The position numbers and the translations under genes are program-made. Shown here piece after piece: positions 46,400-58,110 of a stretch of DNA of 64,000 nt. Source of the DNA: Aegilops tauschii subsp. strangulata (lineage: Eukaryota; Streptophyta; Magnoliopsida; Poales; Poaceae); the NCBI RefSeq assembly GCF_002575655.3, contig NC_053039.3:372101633-372165632 (forward strand), given 5' to 3'. Each line of letters opens with the position of its first letter. Position 1 is the stretch's first letter. The notes beneath the pieces were generated by a model. The model was not told where the DNA came from. It saw only the letters and a list, made by a program, of their open reading frames with translations, and did no database searches.

Positions 46400-49300
46400 T
46401 TTAGTCTACGGGTCTGCAACATTAAGATCCGTATGTATATTGCAAATTTCTATGTCTACAATACTCTGCACAGAGCTACTCTAGCTAATTGCTCTCACTT
46501 TCAATATGTATCTAGATCGAGACTTAGAGTCATCCAGATCGGTGTCCAAGCTTGTATCGACGTAACTCTTTACGACGAACTCTTTGTCACCTCCATAACC
46601 GAGAAACATTTCCTTATTCCACTCAGGATAATTTTGACCGCTGTCCAGTGATCCACTCCTGGATCACTATTGTACCCTCTTGCCAAACTCATGGTGAGGT
46701 ACACAATAGGTCTGGTGCACAACATAGCATACTTTATAGAACCTATGACTGAGGCATAGGGAATGACTTTTCATTCTCTTTCTATTTTCTGACGTGGTCG
46801 GGTTTTGAGTCTTTACTCAACTTCACACCTTGCAATACAGGCAAGAACTCCTTCTTTGACTGTTCCATTTTGAACTACTTCAAAAACTTGTCAAGGTATG
46901 TACTCATTGAAAAAATTTATGAAGCGTCTTGATCTATCTCTATAGATCTTGATGCTCAATATGTAAGCAGCTTCACCGAGGTCTTTTTTGAACTCCTTTC
47001 AAACACTCCTTTATGCTTTCCAGAAAATTCTACATTATTTCCGATCAACAATATGTCATTCACATATACTTATCAAAAATGATGTAGTGCTCCCACTCAC
47101 TTTTTGTAAATACAGGCTTCACCGTAAGTCTGTATAAAACTATATGCTTTGATCAACTTATCAAAGCGTATATTCCAACTCCAAGATGCTTGCACCAGTC
47201 CATAGATGGATCGCTGGAGCTTTGCAAACTTTGCGAGCACCTTTAGGATCGACAAAACCTTCTGGTTGCATCATATACAACTCTTCTTTAAGAAATCCAT
47301 TAAGGAATGCAGGTTTGACATCCATTTGCCAAATTTCATAAAATGTGGCAATTGCTAACATGATTCAGATAGACTTAAGCATCGCTACGAGTGAGAAAAT
47401 CTCATCGTAGTCAACACCTTGAACTTGTCGAAAACCTTTCGCGACAAGTCGAGCTTTGTAGATAGTAACACTACCATCAGCATCCGTCTTCCTCTTGAAG
47501 ATCCATTTATTCTCAATGGCTTGCCGATCATTGGGCAATTCCACCAAAGTCCATTTATTCTCAATGGCTTGCCGATCATTGGGCAATTCCACCAAAGTCC
47601 ATACTTTGTTTTCATACATGGATCCTATCTCAGATTTTATGGCCTTAAACAATTTTGCGGAATCTGGGCTCATCATCGCTTCCTCATAGTTCGTAGGTTC
47701 GTCATGGTCTAGTAACATGACTTCCAGAACCGGATTACCGTACCACTCTGGTGCGGAACGTACTCTGGTTGACCTACGAGGTTCGGTAGTAACTTGATCT
47801 GAAGTTTCATGATCATCATCATTAACTTCCTCACTTGGTGTAGGCATCACTGGAACTGATGAACTATTTTCCAATTCGGGAGAAGGTACAGTTACCTCAT
47901 CAATTTCTACTTTCCTCCCACTCACTTCTTTCGAGAGAAACTCCTTCTCTAGAAAGTATCCATTTTTAGCAACGAATATCTTGCCTTCGGATCTGTGATA
48001 GAAGGTGTACCCAACAGTTTCCTTTGGGCATCCTATGAAGACACATTTCTCCGATTTGGGTTCGAGCTTATCAGGTTGAAACTTTTTCACATAAGCATCG
48101 CCACCGCAAACTTTAAGAAACGATAGCTTAGGTTTCTTGCCAAACCACAGTTCATATGGTGTCGTCTCAACGGATTTAGATGGTGCCCTATTTAACGTGG
48201 ATGCAGTTGTCTCTAATGCATAACCCCAAAACGATAGCGGTAAATCAGTAAGAGACATCATAGATCGCACCATATCTAATAAAGTGCGGTTACGACGTTC
48301 GGACACACCATTACATTGTGGTGTTCTGGGTGGCGTGAGTTGCGAAACTATTCCGCATTGTTTCAAATGAAGACCAAACTCGTAACTCAAATATTCTCCT
48401 CCATGACCAGATCGTAGAAACTTTATATTCTTGTTACGATGATTTTCTACTTCACTCTGAAATTCTTTGAACTTTTCAAATGTTTCAGACTTATGTTTCA
48501 TTAAGTAGATATACCCATATCTGCTCAAATCATATGTGAAGGTCAGAAATAACGATACCTGCCGCGAGCGTCAACACTCATCGGACCGCATACATCAGTA
48601 TATATTATTTCCAACAAGTCAGTTGCTCTCTCCATTGTTCCAATGAATGGAGTCTCAGTCATCTTGCCCATGAGGCATGGTTCGCAAGCATCAAATGATT
48701 CATAATCAAGTGATTCCAAAAGTCCATCTGCATGGAGTTTCTTCATGCGCTTTTACACCAATATGACCTAAACGGCAGTGGAACGAATAAGTTGCACTAT
48801 CATTATTAACTTTGCATCTTTTGGCATCATTATTATGAATATGTGTATTATTACGATCGAGATTCAATAAACCATTTACATTGGATGTTTGACCATAGAA
48901 GGTTTTATTCATGTAAACAGAACAACAATTATTCTCCGACTTAAATGAATAACCGTATCGCAATAAACATGATCTAATCATATTCATGCTCAACGCAAAC
49001 ACCAAATAACAATTAAGGTCCAACACCAATCCCGAAGGTATGGGGAGTGTGCGATGGTGATCTTATCAACCTTGGAATCACTTCCAACACACATCGTCAC
49101 CTCGCCCTTAACTAGTCTCTGTTTATTTTGCAACTCCTGTTTCGAGTTAGTACTCTTAGCAACTGAACCAGTATCTAATACCGAGGGGTTGCTATAAACA
49201 CTAGTAAAGTACACATCAATAACATGTATCTCAAATATACCTTTGTTCACTTTGCCATCCTTCTTATCCGCCAAGTATCTGGGGCAGTTCCACTTCCAGT

Positions 49301-49850
49301 GACCATTTCCTTTGCAGTAGAAGCACTCAGTTTCAGGCTTGAGTCTAGCTTTGGGTTTCTTCACGAGAGTGACAACTTGCTTGTCATTCTTCTTGAAGTT
49401 GCCTTTCTATCCCTTTGACTTTTACTTGAAATTAGTGGTCTTGTTAACCATCAACACTTGATGCTATTTCTTGATTTCTTCCTTCGACGATTTCAGCATG
49501 GCGAAGTGCTCGGGAATTACTTTCGTCATCCCTTGCATATTATAGTTCATCACGAAGTTCTAGTAACTTGGTGATAGTGACTAGAGAACTTTGTCAATTA
49601 CTATCTTATCTGGAAGATTAACTCCCACTTGATTCAAGCAATTGTAGTACCCAGACAATCTGAGCACATGCTCACTGGTTGAGCTATTCTCCTCCATCTT
49701 GTAGGCAAAGTACTGTCAGAGGTCTCATACCTCTTGACACGGGCATGAGTATGAAATACCAATTTCAACTCTTGGAACATGTGATATGCTCCATGTCGTT
49801 CAAAACATTTTTGAAGTCCCGGTTCTAAGCCGTAAAGCATGGTGCACTTA
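46400..49850 (-). pseudogene. Angela copy 2 gag-pol, heavily damaged
   Basis: Fragments from right to left: Gag about 49850-49380, zinc knuckle CFYCKGNGHWKWNC near 49310, protease region to 48990 with DTGSVAKS, finger and integrase 48746-47900, RT start 47600-47161, then short remnants. The longest open piece is 48528-47365 (387 codons). Several frameshifts and stops are present. RT after the VDPKG region and the RNase H core are largely missing: only the ends of RNase H can be aligned near 46400-46570. A 48-bp in-frame tandem duplication lies at 47503-47598. Confidence 0.8.
47503..47598 (-). repeat. 48-bp tandem duplication within pol of Angela copy 2
   Basis: Two adjacent identical 48-bp units (47503-47550, 47551-47598), adding a repeated 16-residue block (WTLVELPNDRQAIENK) just before the RT domain. 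Copy 1 has one unit. Confidence 0.95.
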
Positions 49851-50980
49851 AACTATCAAGTAGTCATCATACCGAGCTTGTCAAACGTTCATAACGGCTG
49901 CATCTGCTCCTGCAATAGTTCTATCACCTAGCGGTGCTTCATGGACATAATGCTTCTGTGCAGCAATGAGGATAATCCTCAGATCACGGAGCTAGTCCGC
50001 ATCTTTGCTACTAACATCTTTCAACTTATTTTTCTCCAGGAACATATCAAAAAATAAACGGGGAACTACATTGTGAGCTATTGATCTACAACATAGATAT
50101 GCAAATACTATCAGGATTAAGTTCATGATAAATTAAAGTTCAATTAATCATATTACTTAAGAACTCCTACTTAGATAGACATCCCTCTAGTCATCTAAAT
50201 GATCACGTGATCCAAATCAACTAAACCATGTCCGATCATCACGTGAGATGGAGTAGTTTTCAATGGTGAACATCACTATGTTGATCATATCTACTATATG
50301 ATTCACACTCGACCTTTCAGTCTCCAGTGTTCCGAGGCCATATCTGCATATGCTAGGCTCGTCAAGTTTAATCCGAGTATTCTGCGTGTGCAAAACTGGC
50401 TTGCACCCGTTGTATGTGAACGTAGAGCTTATCACACCTGATCATCACGTGGTGTCTCAGCACGAAGAACTGTCGCAACGGTGCATACTCAGGGAGAACA
50501 CTTATACCTTGAAATTTTAGTGAGAGATCATCTTATAATGCTACCGCCGAACTAAGCAAAATAAGATGCATAAAGGATAAACATCACATGCAATCAAAAT
50601 AAGTGATATGATATGGCCATCATCATCTTGTGCCTTTGATCTATATCTCCAAAGCACCGTCATGATCACCATCGTCACCGGCTTGACACCTTGATCTCCA
50701 TCGAAGCATCGTTGTCGTCTCGCCAACTATTGCTTCTACGACTATCGCTACCGCTTAGTGATAAACTAAAACAATTACATGGCGATTGCATTGCATACAA
50801 TAAAGCGACAACCATATGGCTCCTGCCAGTTGCTGATAATTCTGTTACAAAACATGATCATCTCATACAACAATTTATATCATCACGTCTTAACCATATC
50901 TCATCACAATATGCCCTGCAAAAACAATTTAGACATCCTCTACTTTGTTGTTGCATGTTTTACGTGGCTGCTACGGGCTT

Positions 50981-51371
50981 AGAAAGAACTCTAGATCCAG
51001 CTGAGGTCGATCGAGAGTTTCATCAGCACGATGGCGTGATGACGGTGTTGATGAAGTTACCGACGCAGGGCTTCGCCTAAGCACTACAACGATATGACCG
51101 AGGTGGAAATCTGTGGAGGGGGGCACCGCACACGGCTAAAAAACCAACTTGTGTGTCTATGGGGTGCCCCCTTCCCGTATATAAAGGAGTGGAGGAGGGG
51201 GAGGGCCGGCCTCCTATGGCGTGCCAAAGGGGGGGAGTCCTACTCCCAGTAGGAGTAGGTTTCCCCCTTCCCTAGTTGGAGTAGGAGAAGAAGGAAGAGG
51301 GAGAAGGAGAGAAGGAAAGGGGGGCCGACCCCCTTCCAAATTCAGATTGGGCTTGGGAGGGGGGCGCCCCC
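50981..51371 (-). repeat. Fragment of 5' LTR of Angela copy 2
   Basis: Collinear with 44682-45073 of the 3' LTR. The left side was lost in a deletion; the right side is cut by the TGAGGGAGTCC start of a Fatima-like LTR at 51372. Confidence 0.85.
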
Positions 51372-51852
51372 TGAGGGAGTCCCGGACTAAGGGGTCCTCG
51401 GGCGTCCGGCCTGTTATCTAATAGGCTGGACTGATGGGCTGCGAAGACATGAAGGCCGAAGACCGTACTCGTGTCCGGATTGGACTCTCCCTGGCGTGGA
51501 AGGCAAGCTTGGCGACCTACTATGAAGATTCCTTCTTATGTAACTGACTCCATGTAAACCCTAGATCCCCCGGTGTCTATATAAACCGGAGGGGTTAGTC
51601 CGGATAGAGGGATACTCATTATCATATTCACATAGGCTAGACTTCTAGGGTTTAGCCATTACGATCTCGTGGTAGATCAACTCTTGTAACACTCATATTC
51701 ATCAAGATCAATCAGGCTGGAAGTAGGGCATTACCTCCATAGAGAGGGCCCGAACCTGGGTAAACATCGTGTCCCCCGTCTCCTGTTACCATCGATCCTA
51801 GACGCGCAGTTCGGGACCCCCTACCCGAGATCCGCCGGTTTTGACAGCGACA
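51372..51852 (+). repeat. 5' LTR of outer Fatima-like element
   Basis: TGAGGGAGTCCCGG to TTTTGACAGCGACA (481 bp), followed at once by TTGGTGCTTTCATTGAGAG, the presumed primer-site context also seen at 52470. TATATAAACCGGAGGGG lies at about 51578. Confidence 0.88.
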
Positions 51853-51899
51853 TTGGTGCTTTCATTGAGAGTTCCACTGTGCCGTCGGCAAAGGGCTCG

Positions 51900-51992
51900 A
51901 TGGCCCCTTCGATCGTCAGTAATGACGTTGTCCAGGGAGAAACCTTCCTCCCCGGACAGACCTTCGTATTCAGCGGCTTCGTACTGCGGGCC
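51900..51992 (+). pseudogene. Start of gag of outer Fatima-like element
   Basis: ATG at 51900 opens a frame (MAPSIVSNDVVQGE) that is interrupted after 51992 by the inner element and continues in register from 60900 (NSLGHLEQIDSYAPG). Confidence 0.65.
51988..51992 (+). repeat. Target-site duplication of inner element, left (GGGCC)
   Basis: GGGCC before 51993, repeated at 60895-60899; the gag sequence of the outer element reads across when the insertion is removed. Confidence 0.93.
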
Positions 51993-52469
51993 TGAGGGAG
52001 TCCTGGATTAGGGGGTCCTCGGACAGCCGGACTATATACTTTGGCCGAACTGTTGGACTATGAAGATACAAGATTGAAGACTTCGTCCCGTGTCCGGGTG
52101 GGACTCTCCTTTGCGTGGAAGGCAAGATTGGCGATTCGGATATGTAGATCTCCTTCTCTGTAACCGATTCTGTGTAACCCTAGCCCCCTCCGGTCTCTAT
52201 ATAAACCGGAGGGTTTAGTCCGTAGGACAATAACAATCACAATCATAATCATAGGCTAGCTTCTAGGGTTTAGCCTCTACGATCTCGTGGTAGATAAACT
52301 CTTGTAATACTCATATGATCAAGATCAATCAAGCAGGAAGTAGGGTATTACCTCCATCGAGAGGGCCCGAACCTGGGTAAACATTGTGTCCCCCGCCTCC
52401 TGTTACCATTAGCCTTAGACGCACAGTTCGGGACCCCCTACCCGAGATCCGCCGGTTTTGACACCGACA
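51993..52469 (+). repeat. 5' LTR of inner Fatima-like element
   Basis: TGAGGGAGTCCTGG to ACACCGACA. TATATAAACCGGAGGG at about 52198 is the likely promoter. Confidence 0.92.
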
Positions 52470-52516
52470 TTGGTGCTTTCATTGAGAGTTCCACTGTGCC
52501 GTCACGGTAAGGCTTG

Positions 52517-55500
52517 ATGGCTCCTTCGATCATCGGTAATGATGTGATCCAGGGTGAGATTTTTCTCCCCGGACAAATCTTCATATTCGGCGGCTTCGTC
52601 TGCGGGCCAACTCGCTTGGCCATCTGGAGTAGATCGATAGCTACGCCCCTGGCCATCAGGTCAGGTTTGGAAGCTTGAACTATACTACCGACATCCGCGG
52701 AGACTTGATCTTCGACGGATTCGAGCCCATGTCAGGTGCGCCGCACAGTCACGACGAGCGTGACTTAGCTCTGCCGTCGGACGGTGTTCGGGAGATCACA
52801 CCTGCGGCTACTCTGGCCCTCAATCCGGAGCAGATCATGCCGTCCGAGGACGGGTGGATAGACCCCGCCACGGAGGCCGCGCACTCAGTGGCGATAGAGC
52901 CGAATACTGACTTCACCTCCTATGAGAGCTGTGTCACCGGACCCTTGGATTCGTCCCCGGCCACAGGCTCCGAACCGCTTGGGTCCGTGCCTATCGAATC
53001 TGATTGGGCACTGATCATGGAGTTTACCTCCGCGGATATCTTTCAGCACTCGCCCTTGGGCGATGTGCTAAACTCATTAAGGTCCCTCTCCTTGTCAGGA
53101 GATCCTTGGCCGAACTATGTCTGGCTCGAGTGGGAAGCGGACGACGAAGAAATTTGTTCCCCGCCCACCACCCACTTAATAGCCACTGTCGATGACTTAA
53201 CCGACATGCTTAATTTTGACTCCGAAGACATCCACGGTATGGACGACGATGCAGGAGAGGAACAGGAACCACCGCCCACAGGGCGCTGGACAGCCACTTC
53301 ATCATATGACACACACATGGTGGATACACCCAAAGAAAACAACGACGAGGAACGGAAGGATGCAGCGAAGGATAATTCCCTCGAAAAGCAACCAAAGCGA
53401 CGACGTAGGCGCCGCTCCAAATCCCGCCTCAGCAAAAATAGCGATAACAGCGCAGGAAAGAATAATACCCCGGTCGACTCCAAAGGAAACGACGACCACA
53501 TGGACCCAGCGATGGAGCAGGATGAGCCAACGGACGGCGAACATAGTACGGAGCCGCTGTCTGATCACAGCGACGCCGAGGGTAAAACTCATCAACCTGT
53601 CTCCGGAGAGGAGAACAGTCCGGACGATGATGCACACATCATCCCGGAAAGGCACTTGGAACAAGAGAACCTCCATAGAAGGCTTATTGCCACTGCGAGG
53701 AGCCTGAAGAAGCAGAAGCAAAGGCTTAAGGCCGCGCAGAATACCCTCAACAGCAGATGGAACAAGGTGCCTGACACCGAAGAAAAGTACGGTGGCAGTC
53801 GCCACACAAAGAGCTATCCAAAGCGCAAACTGCTGCCTGAATTCGACGACGAGGCTTTAAAGCCCATTCAGCCGAAAAATAAAACGGCCAATCGGCCGGA
53901 CCGACCACCCCGTGGCCGCGATAGGGCGGCTAACGACGTCACACACAAGTCAGCGCACGGTTTACGTGAGGACCCACATGAACAAGCCGGTATGGCTAGG
54001 TCCATCTATGGATCTAGGAAGCGCGCTTCGGCACAGAATCATGGCCGCCCAAACGACTATACTGACCGAATAACAGCTCGGAATCAAAACCGAACACCAC
54101 AACCATCACAAGAATGCCATGACACAACCAAATACAGAGGTGCCGTGCACCCCCTATGCTTCACCGATGAGGTGCTGGATCATGAATTTCCAGAGGGATT
54201 CAAAACCCGTCAACATAGAGGCATACGACGGAACGACGGACCCTGGTGTTTGGATTGAGGACTTTATCCTTCATATTCACATGGCTCGCGGAGATGATCT
54301 CTACGCCATCAAATACCTGCCTCTCAAGTTGAAAGGACCAGCTTGGCACTGGCTGAAAAGTCTCCCCGAAAACTCAATTGGAAGTTGGGAAGAGCTTGAG
54401 GATGCTTTTAGGGCTAATTTTCAAGGGACCTATGTACGACCTCCGGATGTAGATGATTTAAGTCACATAATTCAACAGCCCGGAGAGTCAGCCCGAAAGC
54501 TTTGGAACAGATTTCTCACGAAGAAGAATCAAATCGTCGACTGCCCGGGTGCTGAAGCCTTAGCGGCTTTCAAACACAGTGTCCGGGACGAATGGCTCGC
54601 CAGACACCTCGGCCAGGAAAAACCGAGGACAATGGCAGCCCTAACAAGCCTTATGACCCGCTTTTGCACGGGCGAAGACAGTTGGCTGGCCCGTAGCGGC
54701 ACCAGCGACCCAGGCACATCCGAAGTCAGGGATGGCAACGGGAAACCACGACGCAATAAAAGCAAGCGTCGAAACAATGAAGACAACCCAGACAATACGG
54801 CGGTAAACGCCGGATTCAGGGGCTCTCGACCCGGTCAACGGAAAAATCCATTTAAAGGCAGCAGAGATGGACCGTCCAGCCTAAACAAGATTCTAGACAG
54901 ATTATGTCAGATTCATGGCATCTCTGACAAACCCGCAAATCATACCAACAGAGAGTGCTGGGTCTTCAAGCAGTCCGGCAAGCTAAATGCCAAACACAAG
55001 GGGAGGGAGACACCAAGTGAAGACGAGGATGAGCCTCGCCAGCCGAACACTGGGGAACAGAGAAAATTCCCTCTAGAGGTCAAAACAGTGAACACGATCT
55101 ACGCAATTCACATACCGAAGAGGAGGCGCCAACGCGCACTCCGAGACACATACGCTGTGGCGCCCTTCACCCCCAAGTTCAACCCTTGGTCGGCCTACCC
55201 GATCACTTTCGATCGCAGGGATCACCCGACTAATATCCGGCACGGGGGATCGGCTGCCTTGGTGCTAGACCCAATAATTAACGGATACCATCTCACCCGA
55301 GTCCTTATGGACGGCGGCAGTAGTCTTAATCTGATATATCAGGACACTGTCCACAAAATGGGGATAGACCCGACAAGAATCAGCCAAAGCAATAATACCT
55401 ATAAAGGAGTAATACCAAGCCCAGAGGCCCGCTGCACGGGCTCTCTAGTGCTAGAGGTTGTATTCGGTTCTCCCGACAACTTCCGACGCGAAGAATTAAC

Positions 55501-55699
55501 CTTCGACATCGCTCCATTCCGAAGCGGCTTTCACGCACTACTCGCAAGAGCGGCCTTAGCTTGTTTTAATGCAGTACCACATTACGCTTATCTTAAGCTT
55601 AAGATGCCCGGTCCACGTGGCATCATCACAGTTAGCGGAAACATAGAGCGTTCCTTACGTGCGGAGGAATATGTGGCGGCTCTAGCAGCCGAACACTGA
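52517..55699 (+). pseudogene. Gag-protease of inner Fatima-like element, broken
   Basis: Presumed start ATG 52517 by homology to the outer copy. Damage: a one-base deletion near 52590 (GTCTG versus GTACTG), TAG at 52630-52632 where the outer copy has CAG, and a one-base gain in CAAAACCC near 54203. Long open parts are 52675-54258 (acidic, charged N-terminal half with a basic KQPKRRRRRR stretch) and 54119-55699. The second holds the Gag core (WIEDFILHIHMARGD, SIGSWEELEDAF, RFLTKKNQIVDCPG), a knuckle-like region, and a retropepsin-like segment with LMDGGSSLNLIY in place of a DTG/DSG motif, ending in a stop with no polymerase after it. Confidence 0.8.
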
Positions 55700-56902
55700 A
55701 CGGCCTCTCCAACCAGAATGAATTATCGGTCATCAAGACCGCGGACACGGTTAGACGAGTCCGGCGCACCACTAGCTGTAGCAGCTCAGATAAACCTGAG
55801 ATTGGGTCGAGGGATATACCCCCATAGGTGGTGCTAGGGGCTTCCCGCATGTAAAAAGGGCTACAGTTCGGCTTGACCCTATTAATACAATAATAGATCG
55901 CATTTTAATGGTTCATTAAGAAAAACCAATTTTTCGCACGAAGACTTTCACCTGGGTTTTTCTCCTTTACAGATGATCATCATGCTACACCCTTCCAGGA
56001 TACGGCACAACGGAGACACAGGCACAGACGTGCAGCAGGGCCCCGCTCAAAGGTTTCTTTTTAGATTAAGATCCTGTGTAAACCTTTTTTACTGTCTCTT
56101 GTTGCTTCACACCCTCCGGATACTCAACACAACCGAGAGGGATGCTGGCGTTATTGGCATTTTGTCACGTCAGACTAATGCACGTACTTGGAAATTCAGG
56201 GCTCATTATCAAGGGCGTTACTCAGCCCAGTATATGTTGTAAAGTCCGAATACCTTAGGGAGTGTTCGGCGTCGCGAGTTTGGCCTTATATGCATCAGCT
56301 CCGAATCATGTATGTGGTCAATAGTTGGGTTTGCCCGGCTCCCGTGTTTTGCTACCTTACGTTCCGCTCTATCGGCTAAGGTGGCACCGGGAGAACTACT
56401 GCGATTGTGCCCTGGTTCATCTGGATGAGCACCTCAGTAGAGAAAGCCGAAAACTGACTGTCATGATAAAGCGCGAGACTGGTCAACCACTCGATGACTG
56501 AGCGGAATCCTCGCGATTCCTCCGCATTAACGAAGGATCGGTTTCCCGGTCATGTATGTACGCGCACCGTATTCGGATGAGCGCGGAAGTACCAGGGCTA
56601 TATAGTAGCCCCACCGTCAAGCTCCTATGGCTAAGTGAAAGTGTTAAAGCTATATAGTCCGATTGCCTTGTTCACCGCGCCATCACCTCCTTAATGGACC
56701 AAGACGTTGGATCAAGTGTGAATATGCCCTTTTCTGAACACCCTTGCATTATATGCGTGGGGGGTGAAGCCGACGACTGCAAACTTTCAGTTTATATACA
56801 TACATAAACGGCCGCACAGGAGGCATCATAATACTTTCAGGCAAAAGTATAAACACAGCCTTTATAATCCAAATAGCATTGTTTTTACAATTGGGATACA
56901 TG
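55700..56902. other. Non-coding spacer of inner Fatima-like element
   Basis: 1.2 kb between the protease stop and the 3' end of the antisense gene. No polymerase motif and no substantial frame. The two converging transcripts would end here. Confidence 0.55.
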
Positions 56903-57771
56903 TCACTCGAACATGATACTCTTCGAGCACTGAACCTCTATTAAACGAGCGCCTTCTAGGACTTCTTCAAAATAGTGCTCGGCCGGGACCTGGCCTACGG
57001 CCGGACCCCGGGTTGCAATAGCGGTGGCCTCCATCTCTGCCCAGTATGTCTTAACACGGGAAAGAGCCATCCGCGCACCCTCTATGCACGCCGACCTCTT
57101 TACAGCGTCGATATGCGGCACAACACCAAGGAATCGTTGCACTAAATCGAAATAACTATTCGGCCTTGGTCCCTTTGGCCAAAGATGATCCACGACAGAC
57201 CTCATGGCAAGTCCGGACAACCTATGGAGCTCGGCCCACTCGGCCATTTGTTGAGTTAACAGTAGCGGACGCGTTGGAGCACTAAACTGCGACCAGAACA
57301 ACCTTTCCACTTCATGATCTCCCTGATCTTTGAAAAACTCAGTCGCATCAGCAGCACTCATTGCCAAGTCCGAGTATGCGTCTGCAACACTCCATAATTG
57401 ATCCAGAGGGGCATACTTCGGACCTCCGAACTTCGTCCGCAACAAAAAGGGCTTCCCAACCGTGATATCTCCGGCTTGACGGAGCTCCTCCTTCGCCGCT
57501 CTGATTTTAGAGCGGGTTTCCTTGGCTGCTTCCATGGCTTTCTTCAGGTCAGCTGCTTTCGCTTGGCTTTCCTTTTCAAGAAGCTCATATTGGCCGGCGG
57601 CATCTTTCAGCTCAACAGCCATCTTGGCTATTTTATCTTCGCTCTGGCGATGATCAGCCTGTTCGGCTCTTAACTCTTCGGCCGCCTTTAGGGCGGCCGC
57701 ATCACTTCTCCTAGCTTGTTCCTTGACTCAGGCAAGTTCCGCCCGAAGGGTCTCCACGGCGGCAGCTCCAT

Positions 57772-57845
57772 CTGCAGTAACAACATATTATAGATACTAG
57801 CATCATGCTCCTCTTAATATTCATTGACCGCCTGAAAATACATAC
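57772..57845 (-). other. Candidate 74-bp intron of the antisense gene
   Basis: Minus strand: AAG|GTATGTATTTTC ... TTGTTACTGCAG|ATGGAG. Confidence 0.5.
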
Positions 57846-57960
57846 CTTGTGCCTCGTCAAGCCGCCTGTTCACAAGCGCGATGTCGGCATCTGCCGCATC
57901 AAGCTGCCGCCTCAGTTCGATAAACTCAGCATTCCGGCCAGCCACCGGACCCTCAGCCGC

Positions 57961-58110
57961 CTGCACATAAAAGCAGCGCGATCATTACCTAGGACTATGA
58001 TCCTCTGTTTGCCGCCTCTAGTCGGCAACCAGAGTCTTAGGGGCTACTATCTGTATAGAGCACACCTAGCGTGTGCGGTACCGTCAAAATACATATATTA
58101 CTTTGCATAC
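57961..58110 (-). other. Candidate 150-bp intron of the antisense gene
   Basis: Minus strand: TTTGAG|GTATGCAAAG ... CTTTTATGTGCAG|GCGGCTG. Confidence 0.5.

Larger units (their letters stand above)
44458..51371 (-). mobile_element. Angela-type Copia element, copy 2, decayed and interrupted
   Basis: Reverse-oriented. Its 3' LTR is 44458-46184, followed by the purine tract complement GTCTCCTACTTGCAC, then pol/gag remnants to about 49850, leader DNA to about 50980, and a fragment of the 5' LTR (50981-51371) cut by a Fatima-like insertion. The leader and the end of the 5' LTR were removed by a deletion at about 50980. The rest of the 5' LTR must lie beyond the right edge. Confidence 0.85.

Noticed and set aside
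55700..56902. Reverse transcriptase hidden after the Fatima-like protease
   Set aside because: I looked for DD-type RT and integrase motifs on both strands in frames across the spacer and found none.
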